Assembly (NCBI GenBank): GCA_016290175.1
Contig: JAEETD010000009.1
Span: 1-62,128, forward strand
Origin: Prevotella sp.
GTDB lineage: Bacteria > Bacteroidota > Bacteroidia > Bacteroidales > Bacteroidaceae
Direction of reading: 5' to 3'
Length of the DNA: 62,128 nucleotides
Position numbers and translations under genes: made by a program. Positions 33,068 through 39,933 of this stretch are shown one piece after another (position 1 is the first letter of the stretch; every line of letters begins with the position of its first letter). A model generated the notes under the pieces. That model searched no databases and was not told the origin of the DNA. It worked only from the letters and a program-made list of their open reading frames with translations.

Positions 33068-33075
33068 CAAAAATA
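33068..33075 (-). promoter_or_regulatory. Bacteroidetes -7 element (TATTTTTG) for the membrane AraC regulator
   Basis: TATTTTTG on the minus strand, 34 bases upstream of the ATG at 33033. Confidence 0.6.
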
Positions 33076-33192
33076 GGAAAAATCCTGGAAAAACCCAAGA
33101 AACGTGTGAAAAATATCGCAAAATCCACACCTGATTGCGTGATTTTACACACCATTATTCTATTTTTTACACCTCTTTGTGCATTTCCTCTA

Positions 33193-33200
33193 TACCTTTG
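33193..33200 (+). promoter_or_regulatory. Bacteroidetes -7 element (TACCTTTG) for a small transcription unit
   Basis: TACCTTTG followed by CAG, as in several other promoters of the window. No annotated gene follows on this strand; a strong terminator lies 138 bases downstream. Confidence 0.65.
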
Positions 33201-33299
33201 CAGTCGAAAATTAAATTAATCAACCACGACTTTAACAAATTTATCCCCGTAGACGGTAAGGTAACCGATGCCGATCCCGAAACACCTGTATTTGATTAA
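33198..33299 (+). CDS. Possible 33-residue peptide in a short transcription unit
   Basis: A TTG-started frame, MQSKIKLINHDFNKFIPVDG then KVTDADPETPVFD, ends with TAA at 33297-33299. Composition is protein-like (balanced charged and hydrophobic residues, Pro/Asp-rich end). The problem is the start: TTG overlaps the -7 element, so a transcript starting from that promoter would lack it, and no ATG occurs in frame. It may be a non-coding RNA, or have a start I cannot identify. No known family is recognised. Confidence 0.3.
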   Translation: MQSKIKLINHDFNKFIPVDGKVTDADPETPVFD

Positions 33300-33337
33300 T
33301 TAATTCAGGTTCATTTGGATATCATAATTGAAGAATT

Positions 33338-33367
33338 CCCTCGCAGTGATTGCGAGGGGTTTTTATG
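33338..33367 (+). terminator. Rho-independent terminator
   Basis: CCCTCGCA pairs with TGCGAGGG around a short loop and is followed by GTTTTTAT. It is oriented for plus-strand transcription and overlaps the very end of the convergent thioesterase gene. Confidence 0.85.
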
Positions 33368-33773
33368 TTTCCAGGAAAGGAGCGAAGGCACGGTCGTAGT
33401 CCTCGCTGCCCGAGAGCCTGCCGTTCACGATGCATACCAGTTCTGCCTGCGCCCTGAAACACAGCTTCTCGTCAGAGGCGCGGAAGATATCGTGGTGGAA
33501 GACGTATTTGATGCCTTCTTTCGTCAGTCTGAGCCGTGATAAAAACTCATCATCGGGCCTCAGGGGTATCTTAAACTGCATGGTCATCCGTGCGAGCACG
33601 GCGTCCACACCCTTCTCATGCATCTCAGCGAAGCTCAGTCCGCACTGCTGCAAAAACAGATGGCGCGTATGCTCACAATAGTGCAGGTAGTTGGCATTGT
33701 TTACGATGCCCTCTATGTCACACTCATAGTCGCGCACCTGCATACGCGTTTCATAAATGTACTTTTCCTTCAT
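33363..33773 (-). CDS. Acyl-CoA thioesterase, 4HBT hotdog family (YbgC/FadM-like)
   Basis: A 136-residue hotdog-fold protein. The catalytic-region motif RDYECDIEGIVNNANYLHYC fits the family pattern YxxTDxxGxVxxxNYLxY, with the Asp in CDIEG as the expected catalytic residue. Such enzymes cleave acyl-CoAs. The start at 33773 is preferred (MKEKYIYETRMQVR); an ATG 12 bases upstream is possible. The promoter TATCTTTG at 33783-33790 would give an RNA starting very close to the ATG. Confidence 0.9.
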   Translation of the reverse strand: MKEKYIYETRMQVRDYECDIEGIVNNANYLHYCEHTRHLFLQQCGLSFAEMHEKGVDAVLARMTMQFKIPLRPDDEFLSRLRLTKEGIKYVFHHDIFRASDEKLCFRAQAELVCIVNGRLSGSEDYDRAFAPFLET

Positions 33774-33782
33774 AATCGGCTG

Positions 33783-33790
33783 CAAAGATA
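33783..33790 (-). promoter_or_regulatory. Bacteroidetes -7 element (TATCTTTG) for the thioesterase
   Basis: TATCTTTG on the minus strand, 9 bases upstream of the preferred ATG. Confidence 0.65.
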
Positions 33791-33800
33791 CGAAAAAGAA

Positions 33801-33830
33801 ATGAAAAGAGAGAGGTGAGAAGTGAAAAGT
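33801..33830. repeat. GTGAAAA-type heptamer array
   Basis: Degenerate AGTGAAA/GGTGAGA units between the dprA stop and the thioesterase promoter. Confidence 0.7.
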
Positions 33831-33831
33831 T

Positions 33832-34956
33832 TCACATCAGCAGATGGTACATGCCACCAGCAAGGGGCTTGATGACACCTTTCATCTCTAATTGAAAGAG
33901 CAGGGCGGTTAGTTGTCCGATGGGGATGCCGGTCTTCACACTGAGGATGTTCAGTTGCAGATCGTTGGTCTGCTGAAGCAGATTGACAATCGTCGTTTCT
34001 TCTGCTGAGAGGTCGACGAATAGGTTCCGCTCGATGCCTTCAGCATGGGCTTGCTGTCGTAACGTCTCAATCGGCCATCCCATTGCCTTGACAAAGTCCT
34101 CGGCTGAGGTGATGAGTCCTGCCCCGTTGTCGCGGATCAGGTGGTTGCATCCCTCGCTATAGGTCATGCCTACGGCTCCTGGGAAGGCAAAGACGGCCCG
34201 GTCGTAACTCATGGCAATATCCGCCGTGATAAGCCCACCGCCTTTAGCTGCACTTTCCACAACGACACAGGCGTCTGACATACCGGCCACAATCCGGTTG
34301 CGACGCACGAAGTTCTGTTTGTCGGCATTGGTCTGACTCATAAACTCTGTCAGCAAGCCCCCATGTCCGAGCATTTGTATAGCCGTATCCCGATGGCGGT
34401 AAGGATAGATCTGGTCAAGACCATGCGCCAGCACAGCCACTGTCTCGTAGCCATTGCTCAGTGCCTCCCGGTGTGCACAGATATCCACACCGTAGGCCAG
34501 ACCGCTGACCACGAGTACCTGTGGACACATCTGTCGGAGATCGGTCATCAACCGACGGATCAGGTCTTTGCCGTATTGCGTACACTGACGGGTGCCCACG
34601 ACGCTTACGATTCTCGACTGGTTCAGATCCGCATTGCCTCGGAAATAGATGACGAGGGGCGCATCGGAACACTCACAAAGGCGCTGAGGGTAGTCGTCAT
34701 CCATCGGTGTCAAGGCGCGGATCTGATGCTCTTGCATGAATGTCAGTTCAAATTCTGTCCGTTTCATCGCTTCGCTCCAGTCTTTCAAGGCCTCCATCAG
34801 CCTCGGCGACGCATCCTTCACCACATCGCCAATCTCATTCCGATGTTCATAAATCTGCTGTGCACTGCCCACAGCTTTATACAGTTCCAGTGCCTGCTGG
34901 AAGTTAAAATTCGTCAGGCGCGTCAACGCCATCGCATAAAATATCTCATCGTTCAT
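33832..34956 (-). CDS. dprA: DNA-processing protein DprA
   Basis: A 374-residue protein that loads RecA onto incoming single-stranded DNA in natural transformation. The Rossmann-like core is clear: VVGTRQCTQYGKDLIRRLM, SGLAYGVDICAH and GGLITADIAMSYDRAVFAFP. An N-terminal SAM-like/HhH region precedes it, and a C-terminal winged-helix (TTIVNLLQQTNDLQLNILSV, then GQLTALLFQLEMKGVI) follows. Length is normal. Together with ComF it hints at DNA-uptake capacity, although dprA is widespread in non-competent species. Confidence 0.95.
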   Translation of the reverse strand: MNDEIFYAMALTRLTNFNFQQALELYKAVGSAQQIYEHRNEIGDVVKDASPRLMEALKDWSEAMKRTEFELTFMQEHQIRALTPMDDDYPQRLCECSDAPLVIYFRGNADLNQSRIVSVVGTRQCTQYGKDLIRRLMTDLRQMCPQVLVVSGLAYGVDICAHREALSNGYETVAVLAHGLDQIYPYRHRDTAIQMLGHGGLLTEFMSQTNADKQNFVRRNRIVAGMSDACVVVESAAKGGGLITADIAMSYDRAVFAFPGAVGMTYSEGCNHLIRDNGAGLITSAEDFVKAMGWPIETLRQQAHAEGIERNLFVDLSAEETTIVNLLQQTNDLQLNILSVKTGIPIGQLTALLFQLEMKGVIKPLAGGMYHLLM

Positions 34957-34957
34957 A

Positions 34958-34997
34958 ACTTTTCACTTTTCATTATTCACTTTTCACTATTCACTTC
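34958..34997. repeat. TTTTCAC/ATTCACT heptamer array forming a gene spacer
   Basis: Five to six units fill the 30-base gap between the dprA start and the DUF2851 stop and continue into the last codons of DUF2851. Confidence 0.9.
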
Positions 34998-36285
34998 TCT
35001 TCAGGTATTCATATCCAAAGCGACAACGGAGACACTCCTTCTTGTCGCAATATTCCTTCTTCAGCTGGATGAGCGCTTGTGAGTCACCTGCTGTCTCCAC
35101 GGGTAAACCCACCTGCTGCCACAGACGGATGATATAGTTGTTTTCTGCCTTCAATTGTTCTAAGAAGTCGAAGGCCCTGTCGCAAAGCACCTCCTTGCCT
35201 TGATGGCGTCCTACGGCAAAGAGCATCGGTACCGCCGTGTTGATCATCAAGAGGTTAAGCGAACCGTAAGAGAGATGCTTCTCATTCTTCGAACTGGTGG
35301 AGCCGAAGGTGTAGTGTGTTTCCCAATACGGTGTGACATGCGAACTGAAGAGCGTCTTCAACTGGTCGATGGTCTCACATTCCAACAACTGACTCAGTCC
35401 TGCCTTCTGCTGATAATAGAGACTCGCCAACTGTGAGATACGGATATGGGGGAAGTTCTGAGGCCGCAGTCTGAGAAACCGCCAAAGTTTAAAATCCATC
35501 GGTTTCATCGAGAATTTATGAGCCAGATAGAGGTACTCGTTGCGGAGTTTTGCGAAGTAACCCTCGTTAAGGGCCGTCTGTTGGTAATAGTCTGGTACCG
35601 CCTCCAGTTCCAGCAGTCCCGCCTGTCCCATGAAGATGGCCTCAATCTGGAAGAGGTCGTCGCGGTGATGTCCCACGGCACTGAGCGGAACGCCCCTGGC
35701 CCACTGCTCAAACACGTCGCTGTTGATGCCAAAACCGTAGTTACGGGCAAGGGTCACGAAGTAAGCATCTTCCCACGAGCCGCCACATAGTTCGACACGA
35801 TGCCGGATGGCTTCTGTTTTCTGCTCCAACCGTTCCGTCTGTAAGGCCGCCATCCAGGCATGCACTTTCAGCCGTGTCAGTTCTGGTATCACCTTGTAAC
35901 ATGGGGGATAGCTGTCGGTCTTGATCAGTTCCTCGTAATGTTCGCAGACGTGTTGAGGCACATCAAGCTGCATCTGCGGAAGATACTCTCCCTGTGCATT
36001 CTGCACATCGGTATCCGCCTCGCCCACCACGTGGAGTACCACATTATTATACCGTGGGTCGCGGTCATGATGGTGCAGATACCAGTCGCTCGCTTTGTCG
36101 TGAATCTCGATGTTGCCAACCCATAGGGTACGGTCGATGGTCACTTTCGCATTAAAGAAGTCAGGTCCCGCGTTGTGATTGTGCAGGCCAGGGTCTATCA
36201 CTTCGACGTGCTTGCCGTCGGTTGTCTCCAGTTCCCTCAAAGGGAACAGTTTGTGCTTCCACACATAATGAAGTAATTGCTCCAT
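34987..36285 (-). CDS. DUF2851 family protein
   Basis: A 432-residue cytoplasmic protein. The N-terminus (MEQLLHYVWKHKLFPLRELE, then GLHNHNAGPDFFNAKVTID) and GNIEIHDKASDWYLHHHDRD are hallmark DUF2851 motifs. The His/Asp/Glu-rich N-terminal region recalls nuclease-like metal sites, and a C-terminal CDKKECLRCRFGYEYL carries three Cys residues. The function is unknown; the family is confined mostly to Bacteroidetes. It precedes dprA on the same strand with only a heptamer spacer, so the two may be co-transcribed from the promoter at 36313-36320. Confidence 0.9.
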   Translation of the reverse strand: MEQLLHYVWKHKLFPLRELETTDGKHVEVIDPGLHNHNAGPDFFNAKVTIDRTLWVGNIEIHDKASDWYLHHHDRDPRYNNVVLHVVGEADTDVQNAQGEYLPQMQLDVPQHVCEHYEELIKTDSYPPCYKVIPELTRLKVHAWMAALQTERLEQKTEAIRHRVELCGGSWEDAYFVTLARNYGFGINSDVFEQWARGVPLSAVGHHRDDLFQIEAIFMGQAGLLELEAVPDYYQQTALNEGYFAKLRNEYLYLAHKFSMKPMDFKLWRFLRLRPQNFPHIRISQLASLYYQQKAGLSQLLECETIDQLKTLFSSHVTPYWETHYTFGSTSSKNEKHLSYGSLNLLMINTAVPMLFAVGRHQGKEVLCDRAFDFLEQLKAENNYIIRLWQQVGLPVETAGDSQALIQLKKEYCDKKECLRCRFGYEYLKRSE

Positions 36286-36312
36286 AGCATTCTATTTATT
36301 GGTTTCACGCTG

Positions 36313-36320
36313 CAAAGATA
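36313..36320 (-). promoter_or_regulatory. Bacteroidetes -7 element (TATCTTTG) for DUF2851-dprA
   Basis: TATCTTTG on the minus strand, 27 bases upstream of the ATG at 36285. Confidence 0.7.
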
Positions 36321-36383
36321 ATGTAAATCAATTAAAAAACAAAATTTTATTTAAGTTTTTTCGAAGGTTTGTGATTTTTTCCG

Positions 36384-36391
36384 TAACTTTG
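36384..36391 (+). promoter_or_regulatory. Bacteroidetes -7 element (TAACTTTG) for dapB
   Basis: TAACTTTG lies 24 bases upstream of the dapB ATG and is divergent from the DUF2851 promoter. Confidence 0.7.
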
Positions 36392-36415
36392 CAGCGTTTT
36401 AATTCGAATTGAAAT

Positions 36416-37129
36416 ATGAAGATAGCTTTAATCGGCTACGGAAAGATGGGCAAGATGATTGAGCAGATTGCCCTCGACCGTGGTCATGAAATCGTGAGTG
36501 TCATAGACATTGATAACCAGCAGGACTTCGATAGCCCTGAGTTTGCATCGGCGGATGTCGCCATTGAGTTTACGGCTCCGCAGGCGGCCTACGGCAACTA
36601 TCTGAAGTGCTGGGCAAAGGGCGTGAAGGTAGTGAGCGGCTCCACGGGTTGGATGACGGAGCATGGCAACGATGTGCGTCAGGCCTGTGCCAGCGGTAAG
36701 ACACTCTTCTGGGCCTCGAACTTCTCGATAGGTGTCGCCATTTTCTCGGCCGTGAACCGCTATCTGGCGAAGATTATGAACCAGTTCCCACAATATGACG
36801 TGGAGATGGAAGAGACGCACCATGTGCATAAGTTGGACCATCCCTCGGGCACGGCTATTACGCTGGCTGAGGAGATTGTGGAGAACATCGACCGTAAGGA
36901 GGCCTGGAAGGAAGATACCACGGACAAGAAGTATCTGCGTGTGGACCATATCCGCAGAGGTGAGGTGCCGGGCATCCATACCATCCGCTATGACAGTGAT
37001 GCGGACCTGATCACGATCACGCACGATGCTCACTCTCGCAAGGGCTTTGCCCTCGGCGCTGTGCTGGCGGCGGAGTATACGAAGGAGCATCAGGGACTGC
37101 TCACCATCTCAGACATGTTTAAATTCTGA
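36416..37129 (+). CDS. dapB: 4-hydroxy-tetrahydrodipicolinate reductase
   Basis: A 237-residue NAD(P)H-dependent enzyme of lysine and meso-diaminopimelate synthesis. The nucleotide-binding N-terminus IALIGYGKMGKMIE is present, and the substrate motif EETHHVHKLDHPSGTA contains the catalytic His-Lys region. It is shorter than the E. coli enzyme (273), which is usual for this phylum. It begins the dapB-lepB-lepB-like-WbqC series. Confidence 0.97.
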   Translation: MKIALIGYGKMGKMIEQIALDRGHEIVSVIDIDNQQDFDSPEFASADVAIEFTAPQAAYGNYLKCWAKGVKVVSGSTGWMTEHGNDVRQACASGKTLFWASNFSIGVAIFSAVNRYLAKIMNQFPQYDVEMEETHHVHKLDHPSGTAITLAEEIVENIDRKEAWKEDTTDKKYLRVDHIRRGEVPGIHTIRYDSDADLITITHDAHSRKGFALGAVLAAEYTKEHQGLLTISDMFKF

Positions 37130-37226
37130 AAAAGGCTTTAAGAGAGATTAAATCGGCATGAGAGACGCAACTTCCCGCAGGACACGATGCGTCAATAAGG
37201 CATGTGAAACCAAATTTTAGAGAAGG

Positions 37227-38654
37227 ATGGAGAAAAAGAAAAAACTGAATATGAAGGTGCAGTGGGCGAAGTTCATTGTCGTGCTGGTGCTGTATCTGTT
37301 GTTCTTGTATTGGGTGAAGTCATGGTGGGGACTGCTGGTCATCCCGTTTATCTATGACATCTATATCACCAAGAAGATCAAATGGCAGTGGTGGAAGGAG
37401 TCGGAGGGTCCCACGAAATGGATCATGTCGTGGGTGGATGCCTTGGTGTTCGCCCTTGTGGCCGTGTATTTCATCAACCAGTTCTTCTTCCAGAACTACG
37501 TGATTCCATCGAGCTCGCTGGAGAAGAGTCTACTGACGGGCGACTACCTGTTTGTGTCGAAGGTGAGCTATGGTCCCCGTATCCCGCAGACACCGCTGAC
37601 GATGCCGCTGACACAGCATACCCTGCCCGTGATAGAGACGAAGAGCTATATCGCGTGGCCGCAGTGGGACTACCGCCGCGTGGCTGGTCTGGGACAGGTG
37701 CAGCTGAACGATATTGTGGTGTTCAACTATCCTGCCGGTGATACGCTCTGCTCTGCTCCGCAGTATCAGGCACTGGACTTCTATCGCCTGAGCTATGAGA
37801 TCGGCTATAAGCTGTATCCACAGCGCCCGAACCCCGATTCGCTCGACCGCGAGATGCAGAGGAAATATTTTGAGACCATCTATCAGGGTGGACGGCAGTA
37901 TATCAGCGAGAACTTCGGGGAGTTCGGCGATATCATCACCCGTCCGGCTGACCGCAGGGAGAACTATGTGAAGCGTTGTGTGGGTCTGCCCGGACAGACG
38001 CTGCAGATCAAGAACCACATCGTCTATCTGGACGGCAAGGCGAACAAGGAGCCCGACAACGTGCAGTATACCTACCACGTGAAACTAAAGCAAAGACTGA
38101 CGGATGAGTTGATGAAGGAGCTGGGCATCACGATGGAGGATGTGATGAGTCTGAACACCCTCGGCTATATGCCGCTGACGAAACAGGCGGTAAGCGCATT
38201 GAAGCAGCAGGGCTATGCCGAGAGTATCGAACTGAACACGGAGGCCGAGGAGTGGGATATCTATCCGCTGAACGGCAATATGCACTGGACACGCGACAAC
38301 TACGGGCCGGTGTGGATACCGAAAAAGGGCGAAACGCTCAACCTCACGCTCGACAATATCGCCATTTATGAGCGTCCCATCCGTACCTACGAGGGCAACG
38401 ACCTGATGGTAAAGGACGGTAAGATCTTCATCAACGGTGAGGTGGCCACGAAGTATACGTTTAAGATGGACTACTACTGGATGATGGGTGATAACCGCCA
38501 TAACTCGCTGGATTCGCGCTACTGGGGTTTCGTGCCCGAGGATCATATCGTGGGAAAGCCGATCTTTATCTGGTGGAGCAGTGATCCGGACAGGAGTGGA
38601 TTCGGGGGAATCAGGTGGAGTAGGATCTTCCGGTTTGTAGATAATATTAAGTAG
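37227..38654 (+). CDS. lepB: Signal peptidase I, catalytically complete
   Basis: A 475-residue inner-membrane protease that removes signal peptides from exported proteins. Two or three N-terminal hydrophobic segments are followed by the S26 domain. The Ser nucleophile is in VIPSSSLEKSLLTGD (Ser97), the general-base Lys in NYVKRCVGLPG (Lys249), and MMGDNRHNSLDSRYWGFVPE is the C-terminal box. Insertions between the boxes (residues 115-235 and 275-400) make it much longer than E. coli LepB. It lies 97 bases after dapB. A less conserved homologue follows. Confidence 0.95.
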   Translation: MEKKKKLNMKVQWAKFIVVLVLYLLFLYWVKSWWGLLVIPFIYDIYITKKIKWQWWKESEGPTKWIMSWVDALVFALVAVYFINQFFFQNYVIPSSSLEKSLLTGDYLFVSKVSYGPRIPQTPLTMPLTQHTLPVIETKSYIAWPQWDYRRVAGLGQVQLNDIVVFNYPAGDTLCSAPQYQALDFYRLSYEIGYKLYPQRPNPDSLDREMQRKYFETIYQGGRQYISENFGEFGDIITRPADRRENYVKRCVGLPGQTLQIKNHIVYLDGKANKEPDNVQYTYHVKLKQRLTDELMKELGITMEDVMSLNTLGYMPLTKQAVSALKQQGYAESIELNTEAEEWDIYPLNGNMHWTRDNYGPVWIPKKGETLNLTLDNIAIYERPIRTYEGNDLMVKDGKIFINGEVATKYTFKMDYYWMMGDNRHNSLDSRYWGFVPEDHIVGKPIFIWWSSDPDRSGFGGIRWSRIFRFVDNIK

Positions 38655-38700
38655 TAAAAGGGAAGTTAAAGAGTAGTTAAAGGGGAGTTAAAGGGACAAA
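38655..38700. repeat. AGTTAAAGGG-type tandem repeats between the two S26 genes
   Basis: Three AGTTAAA units spaced 12-13 bases apart fill most of the 62-base spacer. Confidence 0.6.
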
Positions 38701-38716
38701 TGTCTGGAGACAAGAA

Positions 38717-39238
38717 GTGAAGGGGACGGTGAAGTTCATAGGGGCGATAGTGGTGGCGCTGGTGGTGATGCTGGCGTTCAGGAGCCTTGTGATGACCGTC
38801 TGTACCGTGGAGGGCAGAGGACTGGAGCCTGTGTTCCAGGCAGGCGACCGTGTGGTGGTGAACCGTTGGAGCTATGGCCTGCGCACGGGAGAGAAGGGAA
38901 GCCTCTTTGACTATGGCCGGATCTGCAAGCAGGAAGTGAAAAAGGGCGATTTCATCGCGTTTGAGGACTCATTGGGAGCGGTGCTGATCTGTCGTTGTGC
39001 GGGATTGCCGGGGGATACCATAGAGAAAAATATCGTTCCCGGGGTGGTGAACTGTGCCGATCAGGACTATTACTGGATGGAATCGCTGGGAAAGAACAAT
39101 GCTACCGACAGTCGTCAGCTGGGATTCATCCCTGAGGAGAGGATTATCGGTCGCGCTTGTCTGATACTCTATAACCACGCCCCTGAGACCGCCTTCTGGC
39201 GGGGATATATGAAAGACCGCATTTTACTGTTACCGTGA
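38717..39238 (+). CDS. S26 signal-peptidase-like protein lacking the catalytic Ser and Lys
   Basis: A 173-residue single-pass membrane protein (hydrophobic residues 7-27) with the signal peptidase I fold boxes: RGLEPVFQAGDRVVVNRWSY, LICRCAGLPGDTIEKNIV and YYWMESLGKNNATDSRQLGF with IPEERIIGRA. By alignment on the conserved GD and GLPGD, the Ser nucleophile is Gly35 and the Lys general base is Cys92. It therefore should not cleave by the usual mechanism. The predicted start is GTG at 38717, overlapped (GTGA) by the stop of a six-codon ATG frame at 38700-38720. A regulatory or scaffold role beside the active LepB is inferred. Confidence 0.82.
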   Translation: MKGTVKFIGAIVVALVVMLAFRSLVMTVCTVEGRGLEPVFQAGDRVVVNRWSYGLRTGEKGSLFDYGRICKQEVKKGDFIAFEDSLGAVLICRCAGLPGDTIEKNIVPGVVNCADQDYYWMESLGKNNATDSRQLGFIPEERIIGRACLILYNHAPETAFWRGYMKDRILLLP

Positions 39239-39834
39239 TGAAGGCACTGCTCAGCACGACGTATTTCGGACCTGTTCAGTGGTATCAGAAATTGTATCGC
39301 TATGAGGAGGTGGAGATAGAGCAATGGGAGAGTTTCCAGAAACAGACATATCGGAACCGGTGTCTGATTGCAACGACACAGGGCATTCAGGCACTGACAG
39401 TGCCTGTGGAAAGGTGTACAGTCGGGACAATTAAGGATGTTCGGATCAGTGATCATGGTAACTGGCGGCATCTGCATTGGAATGCGCTGGTGAGCGCGTA
39501 TGGGGAATCACCGTTCTTTGAGTATTATCAGGATGATATCAGGCCGTTCTTTAAGGAAAGATGGGAGTTTTTGCTGGATTTCAACGAGGCGATTCGCGAA
39601 AAGATGTGCGAGTTGTTGGATATTCGGGCTAAGGTCAGGTATAGCGAGGCTTTCGAGAATCAAATGATTCACGATTTCCGCGAGGGGATACAGCCGAAGC
39701 ACCCGTTGGAGGACCCGGATTTCGAGGCAAAACCTTATTATCAGGTGTATCAGCAGAAGCATGGCTTCCTGGCGAATCTTTCGGTGTTGGATCTGTTGTT
39801 TAACATGGGTCCGGAAGGGATTTTCTATCTCTGA
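39235..39834 (+). CDS. WbqC-like family protein
   Basis: A 199-residue cytoplasmic protein. LLSTTYFGPVQWYQKLYRYE at the N-terminus, NRCLIATTQGIQALTVPVER and WRHLHWNALVSAYGESPFFE are typical of the WbqC family, found near glycan or amino-sugar genes in many bacteria. A specific reaction is not established. The ATG overlaps the preceding stop (ATGA), so it is coupled to the S26-like gene. Confidence 0.88.
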   Translation: MMKALLSTTYFGPVQWYQKLYRYEEVEIEQWESFQKQTYRNRCLIATTQGIQALTVPVERCTVGTIKDVRISDHGNWRHLHWNALVSAYGESPFFEYYQDDIRPFFKERWEFLLDFNEAIREKMCELLDIRAKVRYSEAFENQMIHDFREGIQPKHPLEDPDFEAKPYYQVYQQKHGFLANLSVLDLLFNMGPEGIFYL

Positions 39835-39901
39835 GACATCAGATGAAACAAATTGAAAAACTATTAGAACGAGACCGATAATCGATTTCGTTAAAACTTC
39901 C

Positions 39902-39909
39902 TACCTTTG
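39902..39909 (+). promoter_or_regulatory. Bacteroidetes -7 element (TACCTTTG) for the HTCS gene
   Basis: TACCTTTG lies 24 bases upstream of the ATG at 39934. Confidence 0.7.
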
Positions 39910-39933
39910 CAGCCGACTAAATCGCTGACAACA

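Noticed and set aside
38700..38720. Six-codon leader peptide before the S26-like gene
   Set aside because: Its stop overlaps the GTG start, which is suggestive, but the frame is too short to distinguish from chance.
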